The notes under the pieces: generated by a model
Database searches by the model: none
Seen by the model: only the letters and a program-made list of their open reading frames with translations
What the model was told of the DNA's origin: nothing
Source of the DNA: Apiospora phragmitis
Taxonomy: Eukaryota; Ascomycota; Sordariomycetes; Amphisphaeriales; Apiosporaceae
DNA length: 64,000 nt
Reading direction: 5' to 3'
Assembly: GCA_038363925.1 (NCBI GenBank)
Contig: JAQQWL010000007.1
Location: 1,302,001-1,366,000 of the forward strand
Position numbers and translations under genes: made by a program
In this document: in pieces, positions 49,815 to 62,128 of the stretch
Numbering within the stretch: the stretch's first letter is position 1
Layout: every line of letters begins with the position of its first letter

Positions 49815-51027
49815 TGGTGGTTTTTTGGTGTCAAGATACCCCCATTTTCAACTTGCACTTACGACCTACATAGGTTAGGGCGTATGGAGTTTTTGGCTGC
49901 CACCCCCACCCTTTTCTATTGCTTAGATATATTATAGATTGCCTAAAATAGCAACTCTTTTACAACAATATCGCATTTGCGAGGCAACGTGCTCAAGGGT
50001 GTTTAGCGATGGCGGGAATAGCAGGAAACTGACAGCTCGTTTATTAATCTTCTTCATTTCAACCACGTAAGATGTCACGGCCGCAAGCATTTCAAGATGG
50101 CCTCAAGGCGGTAAGATTTCCATGCACGGGAACAGTTTACGTATATCTGACTTTTACCTGATTTTTGCATGTTGGTTCTGTTCTGGACGAGACGATATAT
50201 GCGGGCAGGGATAGGCTAGGTGCAGTGTGCGCGCGGGCAGCTGGGGGCCAATTTCCACTGGCATCTTGGCTCGGAATGATGATTCATGAACGAAAATACA
50301 CGACATCTCCATACCACTCTGCCACTGCAGTCGGTCTTCGGGCATTCTAATCAGGCCATGTCTTGGAGTCGTAAGCGAACGGCTCGCACTCGTTTTCTTC
50401 GAGCGGTGGAGACTGCTTTCTTATGTGGTACTGGAATTATGATGATTCAAGACTTTCCGCACTGATGCAGGCATTCTCACATGCAATTCTGATAAGCATA
50501 CTAACTAATAGTACCATATACCCCGTAAGCTGGACGGTGGCTGGGCTTGACAAAGTTGACAGACGGCCGAACAGAGATCGGTTCTACCCAGATTGCCATA
50601 CTAGGGAAAACTACTGGTGTCTGTAAGATATTCGGAGTTATTAATAGAGAGTACCGGCCAATCACTTTTACGCCCAAGATGAGCTGGTAGACTGTCTACC
50701 TAACAACGACACCTACACACATACACAACCGAGGATTCGCGTATGTGCGTGTAAGTGATCTCTAGCCGGTCGCCTCCCAAAACTCAAAAGAGCCTTCCGC
50801 CTACTAGTTACATACGGGAAGACCGATCGAACAACTCCTTCGAAGCCGGCTAGGAACTGTACTTTGCTCTCAGGGTTTCGGTCGCTCAAACTATTTACTG
50901 CTCTTCTTAGCACCCGCAAGTGGTTGTGTTGGACGAGTACCCTGTGAACCCTCTCTACACGCCTCTATACCCTTATCTATGAGAAGCATCATCACTCCCG
51001 GATAATCACCACACCCCGAACCCCATC
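49815..51027. other. al-2/al-1 intergenic region
   Basis: About 1.2 kb with no gene. It holds the al-2 3' region and the al-1 promoter, including a GATCGA site listed separately and further GATC words near 50576 and 50757. Confidence 0.5.
50825..50830 (+). promoter_or_regulatory. GATCGA word in the al-1 promoter, candidate light-response site
   Basis: GATCGA lies about 200 bases before the al-1 start, with another GATC near 50757. The white-collar complex of Neurospora binds GATC-containing elements in light-induced promoters. One short word is weak evidence. Confidence 0.25.
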
Positions 51028-52830
51028 ATGTCCAAGACAGGACAAAAGAAGGCCATTGTTATCGGTAATTGAAATACACTTCCCCTTTCAGCTTACAACG
51101 ACAACTAACACTTGGTTACAGGCGCTGGCGCTGGTGGCATTGCTACGGCCGCAAGGTTGGCCAAGTCAGGCTTCGCCGTGACAGTGCTGGAGAAGAACTC
51201 CTTTACTGGCGGGCGCTGCTCGCTCATTCACCATGACGGGTATCGCTTTGACCAGGGGCCCTCGCTGCTGCTCCTGCCAAAGTTGTTCCGGGAGGCCTTC
51301 TACGACCTCGATACGACGTTGGAGGCCGAGGGGTGGAGCTGCTGCGCTGCCCGACCAACTACAACGTCTGGTTCTCCGACGGCGAGAACTTCGAGCTGTC
51401 GACGGACCTGGCCCGCATGAAGGACCAGATCGAGCGCTGGGAGGGCAAGGACGGCTTCGAGCGCTACCTGGCCTGGCTGCGCGAGGCGCACCAGCACTAC
51501 GAGCTCAGCGTGTCGGACGTGCTGCACAAGAACTTCACGAGCTGGTGGGACCTCGCGAACCCGTCTTTCGTCTGGACGGGGCTGAAGCTGCACCCGCTGC
51601 ACACCATCTGGAACCGCGCCAGCCTGTACTTCTGGACCGAGCGCCTGCGCCGCGTCTTCACCTTCGCCACCATGTACATGGGCATGAGCCCCTTCGACGC
51701 CCCCGCCACCTACTCGCTGCTGCAGTACACCGAGCTCGCCGAGGGCATCTGGTACCCGCGCGGCGGCTTCCACACCGTGCTCGCGGCGCTCGCGCGCGTG
51801 GCCGAGCGGCTGGGCGTCGAGTTCCGATTGAACACGGCCGTGGCCGAGGTCCTGACGACCGCGGACGGCCGCACGGCCAACGGCGTGCGTCTTGCGTCGG
51901 GCGAGCGCCTCGAGGCCGACGTCGTCGTCGTCAACGCGGATCTCGTCTATGCGTATAGCAACCTGTTCCCGCAGACCGAAGCGACAAAGGAGTTTGCCGC
52001 CTCCCTGCGCGAGCGCGCGGGCTCCTGCTCGTCCGTCTCGTTCTACTGGAGCCTCGACCGCCAGGTGCCCGAGCTGCAGACGCACAACATCTTCCTCGCC
52101 GACGACTTCCGCGAGTCGTTCGACGACATCTTCACCAAGCAGTCGCTGCCGGTCGAGCCCAGTTTTTATATTAACGTGCCGAGCCGCATCGACCCCACGG
52201 CCGCGCCCCGCGGGCCGTGACGCCGTCATCGCGCTCGTACCAACAGGCCACCTGCTCAAGTCCAAGGGCCACCCCAAGTCCGCCCCCACCGAAAACGGCA
52301 TGCTGCGGGACCAGGACTGGCCGGCGCTCGTGGCGCGGGCGCGCAGCGCCGTGCTGGCGACCGTCGAGGCGCGGACAGGGTGCGCGCCGCTCGCGGGGAT
52401 GATCCAGCACGAGATCGTCAACGACCCCTTCACGTGGGAGGACAAGTTCAACCTGGACAAGGGCTCGATCCTGGGCCTGAGCCACAGTTTTTTCAACGTG
52501 CTCAAGTTCCGGCCCTCGACGCGCGCCGTCGGGCTCGCGAACGCCTACTTCGTCGGGGCCAGCACCCACCCCGGCACGGGCGTGCCCATCGTGCTGGCGG
52601 GCGCCAAGATCACAGCCGAGCAGATCCTCGCGGACCGCGGCTTGCGGCCGGGCTGGAAGACGCACCCGGACCAGCTGGTCGACTTGGGCGTGCCGCAGAA
52701 CCGCGGCACCAAGATGCTCGATCGCGTGCGGCGGCCCTTGTTCTGGCCCGCCGTGCTCGTGGCGTTCTTCGTGGCTTGGTTTGGGTTGGCGGCGTACTAC
52801 TGGACGCCGCTGGTGGGGTTCAGGAGGTAA
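51028..52830 (+). CDS. al-1: phytoene desaturase, two compensating frame breaks
   Basis: A FAD-dependent enzyme that removes hydrogens from phytoene to give coloured carotenes. Exons are 51028-51064 and 51122-52830. After repair it has 581 aa, near Neurospora AL-1. The N-terminus has the dinucleotide-binding motif VIGAGAGGIATAARLA, then TGGRCSLIHHDGYRFDQGPS. The C-terminus has the family block STHPGTGVPIVLAGAKI and a membrane anchor (PAVLVAFFVAWFGLAAYYW). The frame is lost at the G4 run 51330-51333 (one more G gives LEAEGVELLRCPTNYNVW) and returns at the C4 run 52206-52209 (one fewer C gives DPTAAPAGRDAVIALV). Both sides are well conserved, so sequencing error is more likely than a pseudogene. 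Exon 2 is notably GC-rich at third positions. Equivalent to carB/crtI. Confidence 0.93.
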
Positions 52831-55692
52831 AAGGAAGTGGAAGTGGTTGAGAGAAAGAGAGGAACAGGGTCTGGTGAGAGCCTCCAGAGGCTCCTAAGAT
52901 TGGCACGAGGGCGATGAATACTCCACTATTGATATGTCGTTACTGGATGTCATATATGTGTCTTATGCTGTTTGTGGTCTTGGGATGTTTTGGCGTTGTT
53001 GGGTTGTAGGGTCTAGCCACATCTTGGGTCATATCATATACATCATAATCAAATCACGAGTCTCCAAGTTGTTAACATCACGGCTCTTGGCTACTAAACT
53101 AGTCGTACTCCATTAGGGACATGTATTGTTCTATCTTACTGGTCTTCATGCTGGCCGACACAGACTGAGAGCCTTATCATCTGCAGAGGGTTCCACTCCT
53201 CTACTGTGTCAACATTTATCTTGTCGTATTGCAGTCTGGGTTCCTGTCTCGGGTCGACAGTTCATGCCAACTCTTCCGGGGCTTCCTATGCGGCATTCGG
53301 CGGATTGCATTCGTACTGTTCGCAAGCATATTCTCATGGCAAACAGTTTATCGTGGTTTGGTGGTAGAACTGACCTCTTCGTTGCCCCTTATGTATCTAG
53401 CTTGTCAGGGACCTCTCGATATCTGTGTCCCTCGTCGTATCATTGTCTATCGGGACTCAGGGTGGTTGGTGCTTCCCATGGCACAATCCCCTTTACGCTG
53501 TTCTAATGACAACCGTTTTGAGAAATGGATGCCAAGGGCTGCCTAGACTGCCTAGGTTTGAAGTCGTACAGGACAATACCTCATCTGCCCATGGCCACTC
53601 CGCCATACCATGTCACATCGCTATGATTGGCCATCATGAAGAGTCTGACCTGACTGGACGGGACTTGACTCGGGCACCACGACCATCCGCTCATCGTGTC
53701 CAATGATCGGGTGGGACTTCTTTGCAGCTGAGCCGGCCGAGGCCCTTACCGTTTGCAAATTTGTCACGTTCGCTTGCCCGAATGCTTGCACGTCTTTGAG
53801 GCATCACAGGACTGGCAACATCTTTAGTTGATTTATTGTTATCTAGTCCGTCGATAGCCAGTGACTGTATAGGTTCAGCGGCTAGCATGATAAGTTCGTG
53901 TTACCTGAAGGCCTTGAAGCATGACCGGCGGCTGTAATTCTCTCGGCCTCCCTGCAGTGTAAAACCGGAGTCGCTGCTTTATTGTAGTTTCCATGGACTC
54001 TCACAGCTATGATATGCGCCGAAAGACCTGCATAATAGCGTGTCAGGATTTCGAGGAAAAACCGGGAAACCCGATGCAGACCTTTATGTATTTGCTTTTG
54101 TTTGTATGAAGAGTGTTCGTGCACGAGTTGCTGTCAGGCGGCAACGCGGGAAGCTACTTCTGATACTTGGCACCGTGTTTTGTATTCACCGGCGTTCCAG
54201 GGCGGAGCAAGCGCCTTGGTTCGGTGATACTTCTGTTGGGGTGCCAAAGGTCTTTCTTTGCCAGGGTACTTTAAGCATATGTCGAAAAAATGGGCTCGGG
54301 GAGACACACCCTCGAGACACCTCTCTCATCCTTCCCGTTCCTCGGAGCTTCTGATCCAAGATTGCTCAGTGGAATCGAAAAAAAAATGATAGCGAAGACA
54401 TTGTACGTATATCAATGGGGACGGGCGTCTCTTAAACAATAATAGCAGGGGCTAGTTCGACCTGTTGAAACAAGGGTTCTGCGAGAAGCCGTGAATTCTG
54501 ACTGGCAGGCCGGAAGCTAGCGAGCGCTCAGACAATCTGGTCGTTGGAGGGCGTGACATCAGACGGAATCTCAGGGCACAATCGACCTAGACCGTCTCAT
54601 TGTGTGGGGTGTGGGTGACGACTGTTTCGGTCCACCTCCATCATTTCCTCTTTCTTACATGCATCTTATCTAGTATTATTTCTTCTCTCAAAAGAAAAGA
54701 AAAGGCACCGACGCCTGACTGGAGTAGCGGGTGCTGGACGAAAATCATATGCATCAGAGGGGGAGCGGACCTTGGGCTGTCCGGAGAAAACGGAGGTTTC
54801 ATAACCTACATAGAACTCAACCAGCAATGCACGCATGGATCCTTGCCATGGGGTCTTCGTACTGTATATATAGAAACCCGACTGTCTGCATCTTCTGTCG
54901 TCCGAACGATATAATTATAGTACTTGCATACATACTGACCTAACTTATCCACCAATTACCCCTGTCTGGCCCGAAGCTCGGCTCAGGTCCAGGGGATTAC
55001 GTAGGTTAAGTGGCAGTCCTTCGCCAAACCTTGTGACAGGAGTCAACAGCACAACTGGCATATTGTCTTTGCAAGGCCCGGCGAGCCGAACCATGCCGAG
55101 TCTCGCCAGAAACCTTCGCGCGTTTGAATACACCACTAGAGCGTGTCAATAAATAGCAGCTGACTTTGGAATACATTCTGGTGTTCTTGGAGCCAGGACT
55201 TTGATGAGAGGCGGTTTGGTTGCCGGTCACCGATACTTGCTGTGCAACGGGCTTGGCAACCGTTAGCGCCCCGTAATTTTCTGTCTGTGGTAAGGCTGGA
55301 CGGCGGACGTCGTACCTGGCTGGGCTCCTCGTAATTGTTCTAATTGCTGTCTGTGTTCGCATTGCATGCATGAGAAAGACATACCCCCCCTCACCGTTTC
55401 AATCAACGTAGCATTCCAAGGCGATACGAGCAACAGTTGCGAGCGAGAGCGAGAATCTTCAACAAACTCAGCGCTGCGGGTACAACTCTTACATACCCGT
55501 ATGTATGCTTTGTCGAACCATCCTAGCGATCCCTCGCCAGCGAAACAACTGCACAGCCACGCAACCACTACTCCCAAGCTCTAAATTGAAGCACAGCGGC
55601 CGAACAACATCGAAGCAACGGCATCCTAGCCCAACCCATCAGTCCACATAATAGCCAGCTGTTTACTTTACCCAACACCCTCTGCCCGCATC
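52831..55692. other. intergenic, no gene recognised
   Basis: About 2.9 kb between al-1 and the F-BAR/RhoGAP gene. Open frames up to 126 codons lack motifs and overlap on both strands. I found no opsin or carotenoid oxygenase gene here, although such genes adjoin carotenoid genes in Fusarium. Confidence 0.4.
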
Positions 55693-58271
55693 ATGGCAGA
55701 CTTTAGCCGCCAGTCCCCCGACCCGTCCTCTCCTCCGCCCCAATCGCAACCAAACAGGGCGCCGAGTATGTCGTTTGGGAGCTCGACGGGTCCAGCAGCC
55801 GAGAATGACGCAACATCTTATCCAGCGAATGGCCCTGGCGTCTCTGCTGCCTCAGGAAACACACCCGCAACCGCCATGCCCGACGGTGCTGCTACGGGCG
55901 GCGCAAAGCCCGACATGCCTGCGCAGGTTCAGGATGTGCTCACCTCAGATGTTGGTTAACTGAGACAAAGTAGTATTGCAGTATCGCAGTCGCTAACCAT
56001 GGGTCGCAGATTGGTGTTTCTACCATGTTAAATCGACTGAAGCAGAGTATAGCATCAGCAAGGGTTGGTTAAACCATCTGCCCCCTCGTCTCTCGCTCTT
56101 ACTCACCATGTCCTCGCAATCTAGGAATTCGCTACGTTCCTGAAGAAACGATCCGATCTCGAGGATGGTCACTCCAAGAGTATGAGAAAGCTGTGCAGAA
56201 TGACACAAGATAACATCCACCAGATGGACCACAGGCAGGGCTCTTTTGCCTACGCGTATGAGGAGATGCTCAAGATTCACGACCGAATGGCGGAGAACGG
56301 CACGCAATTCGCCCAGTCATTACATCAGATGCACGAAGATCTATTAGAAGTCGCCAACATCGCCGAGAAGCATCGCAAGGGATGGAAGCAGAACGGACTG
56401 GCTGCTGAAGCACGACTGCAGGACATTGAGTCGGCCATGCGCAAATCCAAGGCCAAATACGACGCACTTGCGGACGAGTACGAGCGAGTCAAGACCGGTG
56501 AAGCGAGACAAGGAGGCAGGTTTGGCTTCAAAGGCCCGAAGTCGGCAGCGCAGCAGGAGGAGGACCTCTTGCGCAAAGTTCAAGCTGCCGACACCGACTA
56601 CATGACCAAAGTCCAGAACTATCAATCAGAAAAGGCCACGATGGACTCATCGACAAGGCCGGAGGCTATCACTGCTCTGACCGATCTAGTCCGGGAATGC
56701 GACTCGGGCACGACTTTACAAATGCAGAAATTTGGTAAGCGCACCTCTCCTTTTTTTGCCCTCCTGTTCTTCAACAATGCAAAGACTGACCTGCGGCAGC
56801 TTCCTTCAATGAAAAACTACTTCTGAGCAACGGCTTAGTAATAAGCCCCCTAAAACATCAGTCTACTCTTCCTGGCCACAACAGCCGGAGCTCAAGCATG
56901 AAGGAGGTTATTCAAGCCGTCGACAACCACAAGGATCTCGAAGATTATCTCTTGAGTTTCCACAGCAAATTACCACCAAAGCCTGCTGAGGCCAAGTATG
57001 AGCGCAACCCTGTGCTTAACCCCCAGCAAAACATGTCTATGGGAGCCATGACGCAGATGCACCAGCAACAATCCCGGCCGCAGTCTCAACATCAGTCTGG
57101 AGCTCTACAAATGCCTCCATTCGGATCCATGGGGTCGCGATCCGGCCCATTCGATTCGTCCCCCGCAGGAATGCAGTCGCCAGGTTATGGTCAACCTCCC
57201 TCCATGCCAGCAGCCAGCCAGCAGCGCCCAACATCGCAAACCGGCCATGAGAGAAGCTTCAGTCACGGAGACATGTTGAACCAATCGTCCATGGCCTTGA
57301 ACCAGTCCTCCATGGGCTCTCAACAGCCGCAGAACAACCGAAACTCGACTCAAGCTGCACCACCTTCCCATGCAAGGTACGGTAATGGCAGTATAAGCCA
57401 GTCTGGTCCTCCACAGCTTGGTGCCCTACCGTTCCAAACACAACAACCACCGCAAGGGCAATCGCCGCCTCGTCAGACTGGCCCGCCGCCCTCAATGCAG
57501 ACTATGCGACAGCAGCAGCAGCAGCCGCCGCCGCCGCCGACTGGACGTTCAGTTTCACCCCCAAGTGCCCTCACTGGGCCTGGAGCGGGCGGCATGTCTA
57601 AACCGAAACAAGTATTTGGTGTGACCCTTGATCGACTGTACGAGCGTGATGGGTTGGCAGTTCCCATGGTTGTGTACCAGTGCATTCAGGCTGTCGATTT
57701 ATACGGTCTGGCTGTGGAGGGCATCTACAGATTGTCTGGCTCAGCAACACACATTCAAAAATTGAAGAATGGCTTTGACACAGGTTCGTTACATTTTCAC
57801 TGAATGTATTCTCATCAACAAATACGAACTGACCCTACCTAGATTCTGACTCCAGGAATCTCGATTTCCGTAACCCAGAGAACTTCTTCCATGACGTGAA
57901 CAGTGTCGCTGGTCTCCTCAAGCAGTTCTGCCGAGATCTGCCCGACCCCCTTTTCACTGGGGAGCATTATCAAGGCTTCGTCGAGGCAGCTAAAGCGGAT
58001 GACGACATTGTACGCCGCGACAGTCTCCATGCTATCATCAACTCACTACCCGACCCCAACTACGCAACGCTGCGCGCTCTTACGCTGCATTTGCATCGAG
58101 TGATGGAGAACTCGGGCGTGAACCGGATGAACTCGCAGAACCTGGCCATTGTGTTTGGTTCCTACTCTCATGGGCACAGCACCGGGCGCCAACATTGCGG
58201 ACGCTGGATGGCAGGTCAGAGCCGTTGACACGATATTGCAAAACACATACCAGATCTTCGACGAAGATTGA
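55693..58271 (+). CDS. F-BAR and RhoGAP domain protein, Rgd1-like, one frame break near the end
   Basis: A GTPase-activating protein for Rho GTPases that binds curved membrane; the yeast relative Rgd1 acts on Rho3 and Rho4 in polarity. Exons are 55693-55950, 56010-56063, 56125-56734, 56800-57783 and 57843-58271, giving 777 aa. In order: a disordered Pro/Ser N-terminus (residues 1-75), F-BAR domain (about 77-330, beginning near MLNRLKQSIASAREFATFL), a Gln/Pro-rich linker, then RhoGAP (about 579-765) with the arginine finger in GIYRLSGS and the end block NLAIVFG. Just after this the frame is lost at TT 58159-58160; removing one T gives GPTLMGTAPGANIADAGW and a stop at 58269-58271. Introns 1 and 2 use GTTGGT donors. 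Confidence 0.9.
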
Positions 58272-59414
58272 GACTGCTGGAATAAAGGGGAGTATGCGAC
58301 ACTGTGGAGTAATCGTTATCCACCCGATGATATTTCTAGGCGAATCTTCGAGGAACGATCATAATGCAATTCAGGCTTTCTTTCGGCGTGCCATTCCGCG
58401 ATGGTTACGGGTAACTGCTAGCTGTGCTTATTGGCACTCACTCTCTGAATGCAGGCCAGATTAAAAGTGGCAGGCCGCCCGGAGAAAAGAAGAGGCTATC
58501 CGCGGTGTCCTCCCGGGCAAGTAATGCAGCGATTGGGGATAGTAGACTTTTCTGGGGATAAAAAGGGGTTCTCGATTCATATTCATTGAGGCATACTTGT
58601 CTATTTTTGCAACCTGATGCTTAGTTTTTCTTCATTTCCATTTCTCTCTATCAATGCGTAATGATGAGCTGTAAGAGAAGATGACTTGAGAACATCAGCA
58701 ATAACGGGTGGTGGACGTGACGGTAGGACACTATGTACTGTTATGTCTTGCCCCTTTCCGCGCCGCGGAATATGAGTACAGCGGGAGATAACAAACCCAG
58801 CGCCCCCCCCCCCCCCCCCGCCACCCTGAACCAAACCACATTGTCAAAAATACAAGCCTGTTTTTTTCCTGTCGTTTCTCCTGCTTATCCTGACGACGGA
58901 GGTCAGACTGGGCATCAACTATTGGTAAATATAGGTTTGTCTGAATGAGACCGGCCATGCTCTCTACCAGATTTTTATATACAACCCAGAACAGTTGCTG
59001 ATACCTTGGAGCTCCAACCCCTAGAGAGCATGGCCAAATGCGTGAAAAAGGAGGAATGGGCTGTATTTGAAGGCAAGCTTGCTCCGGCAAATTGATATCT
59101 TGTTTCCTCTCCGGTAACAGCGGGAACATATGGTTTTGGGCCTTGTCTTGTCGCCATATTGTTTTATTTTGTACATATTATTAGGGCCATATCGTTGGAA
59201 GGAGCACACACTGTCTCTCTCTCTCTGTCTGCCTGTCTCGCAATAATATTGCTACCGGCGGAGTATTCTCTCCATGTTGCGGTGTAGTTCGGGGTCCGGT
59301 TCTCTTCCAGAGAAAGTATTCGATACCTCTCGCGCAGTTTGTTCCCGTCCTTGATGCCGACTAGCCCCTCCGTTGTCCGCCTTCAATCCATCTCGCCCAT
59401 TGTTATTTCCTCTC
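58272..59414. other. intergenic, with a 17-base C run
   Basis: No gene recognised. A run of 17 C at 58803-58819 and short GT/CT tracts near 59210-59240 are the main features. The two flanking genes converge here. Confidence 0.5.
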
Positions 59415-60177
59415 TTATGCTGCGGCAGGCGCCGGTGCTCCAGTCGCGGTTCCGCCTGATGTGTTGGGCGGTTGGGGCAGGAACATAGGAAGGTAAGTAA
59501 CGCCGAGAGCCATTACTGTTTGTTCGCATATACTTTCGTCAGCTTCGTCACATCGTACTTGTTCCGCCAATTGGCACTTCGCCGGGAAGGATGAGCCCTA
59601 AACTTACGCGACATGCCAATGGTGAAGTAGCCCGGGGTGCTGGTGTTCTTTGTCGTATCCTCGCTCTCGCCCAGCCAGTTCTGGATGCTGAAGACTACTG
59701 AGACCCTATATGTCACGCAAGGCGCACGTTAGCCTTCTGCAGGTTCGTTGGTTCCTCACTCTCTCTCCCTCTGCCCCTTCGCTCTCTTTCCCACTGTATC
59801 TACCAAGTCGCGAAGGACTTTTTGGCGCGTTGGTTCCTTCATGTCGTTGATAGCTTCGGGATTTTGGGTAGGGTGCACGAGAAACCGGGGGCGCGCTCGG
59901 CGCATCGCAAGAACGTCACACCTACCATCCGATGTACTTGTTGCGCGTGAAGATGGCGGCCATGGGGAGGGTGGAAGATAACGTAGAACCGAATTCGACA
60001 TTGTCGCCGGGCTTGCTGACGGGCTCCTGGTAGGGGACGACTGTAGAGAGCGAATGCGACCGTCAGTCCTGATCGGCGGTAGTAGGCATCTGGCTTGACA
60101 CCTGTCTGGGCATTGTGCGTTGGATAGGGAAACTTACCCAGGTCCGGGCGACGCATATCCTTCTTATTGGAAGACAT
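59415..60177 (-). CDS. Asterix (PAT complex) family ER membrane protein
   Basis: A small protein of the UPF0139/Asterix family (human WDR83OS), a subunit of the PAT complex that helps insert multi-pass membrane proteins at the ER. Exons are 60177-60138, 60040-59926, 59705-59608 and 59515-59415, all with standard splice sites, and they sum exactly to 117 aa. It starts MSSNKKDMRRPDL, continues VVPYQEPVSKPGD and LPMAAIFTRNKYIGW, then a first hydrophobic helix VSVVFSIQNWLGE, the conserved SEDTTKNTSTPGYFTIGMSL, and a second helix MALGVTYLPMFLP, with an Ala/Pro/Gly tail. The conserved polar segment between helices is the family hallmark. No frame break. It is divergent from Mediator 12. Confidence 0.85.
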
Positions 60178-62128
60178 GATGAGAAACGATGCTCTGGCTG
60201 CTTGCTGGCTTCGGATGGGCTTTTTCCGTGGTTGATGTCGTCGCTGGTTGGGGGGGAGGTCCTTCAGCTTGAGGCTTGATTACTAGTAGGTTGCAGCTAA
60301 CAACAGATCTCTGACTCCAGTGTGGCTTGAGCTCAAACTCCCACTCAGGGAGGTGCGTTATGGACAGGGGGCCTCGGGACCGCTAACCCCCAAATTTCCA
60401 AAGCTACCGCTGTGGGGTTAGCCATCTCTGGGCCGGGCCCCTTTGTTATGTAAGGTAAGTACGGAGAACCATCTGCTCCATAGGGCAAGTGCTTGATTAT
60501 TACAGTAGTTTCGGCGTTATTGCAGATGTTGACAGACCCGTATCCGGTCAGATTTAGTCGACACCATCCGACATCTGGGCTTCTGCAATGGAGTGTTATC
60601 GCCTAGTGCCTTCTTGCTTGTTACAAGAGTGTCAGAATGTACCCAGTAAGCAAGCAAGCGCCTTCATGGTAGGCAGCGGCACCCACCGGTAGCAAACAGC
60701 CTGAGGAGTGACGATCATGGGTTCTATTGGCCAGGAGCCCCGTATCATGGCTGACTGATAATAATACACGTCTCTAAAGTCACCACAGCTGATTTCTCCT
60801 CTTCCAACGTATGTTGAATCATTGAGGTGTGCTTTTGCTGTCAGGATGGCACCCCCGGCGGACCAATAGGCAGCACCATATTGCCAACAATTGTCTCGGA
60901 TGGTAATTGGCTAATTAGGCTATCTCGACGATCGCCCCGTGAACCACTCATGGAGACAAATCCGATGGGGGACGAGGAACCTGACGGGGCGACGGGGCGA
61001 CCTTATCATCATCATACATAGGGAACTGACACATAACTTTTTTCGGCAACCGCGGCGTCTTACTGAATTTGGTATTCGTATCGCCGGCCAAGATGGCCCA
61101 GACTCGCATCCCTCCGGAGAGGGTCGATGATCCTCCGGGATTGCTGACATCAACAACTTTGACCTGACGGCATTACGGCGATCCAACGTGTGCTCGTGAA
61201 ACACTGATAGCCTGCATGGTATTACCAGTTGCAGAAGGTCCTGAGGGGGGCCACGACAGACTCGGCTCGGGATGGCGAAGGTTAACACGCTGTGTGCACT
61301 CTGGTATCCACTAGTTATCTAGATGCAGATGGTCGTGCATCCAGGCTTGGCCGAGGGTAAAAGATTCGACGGCGGTGCCGGGACAGAATCCGTCGTGTAT
61401 TGCTTTTGTCAAGGGGGTATGGCAGGGTGCATCGTCTTTACTCTTTACTTTACCGACTCGGATTCTAGCCCTCGGTCCCTTGACTCTTGCTGTATTGTAA
61501 GTAGGTTAGTGAGTAGGTCATAAGTTGGCGTGTTTTTGCTTGGCGACACTGCGACTGCAATCATCCCCACCGCAGTCTGGTCTTCCGAACTTCGCTATCC
61601 TCACGTGCCTCCTGCCAGACTAGCAGACTTGAGACCCAGACCTGTGTCTCCATTCATGTTGCGCCGCCACCTTAATTCCTCTGTAACTCCTGCTCCACCT
61701 CACCCCCCGACCAGAAACAGGAAACCCGACTTGTTCGCAATTGCTGGTGCCAATTGAATTGCCGCTGCTGCTGCTGCTGCTTGTTCCCCAGGCCGCCTTG
61801 CTCGCCTTGCTGTCTGTACATACCTCCAAAACACGATACCATCTCCGGTCTGGCTTGCTCAACCCACCACCCACCCCCATTTGTCCATCCGTTCATCCGT
61901 CCTAAGACTCCATCCACTCTCTCCTTGCATTTGCTCGCGGCCGATCCCGACGTCAGCCTTGGCTTCCACCTTCGCTCCGACGAAACGACAACGACCCTGC
62001 ACGCCTCAGGTCTTTGCACTCTCCACACCAACACCAACACCCCATCTCCGACTACTCTCGCCATCTGCCACCGACGACAATGACTACATCCTAGAGAAAG
62101 ACATGGCGCCTCCGTGTACCGACCCACG
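60178..62128. other. divergent region between Asterix and Mediator 12 genes
   Basis: About 1.95 kb. No gene recognised. The last 600 bases are CT-rich and include a (GCT)n tract near 61760-61780, probably the leader of the Mediator 12 transcript. Confidence 0.45.

Noticed and set aside
51300..52505. 401-codon open frame antisense to al-1
   Set aside because: Shadow of a GC-rich coding exon; the sense strand carries the conserved desaturase sequence.
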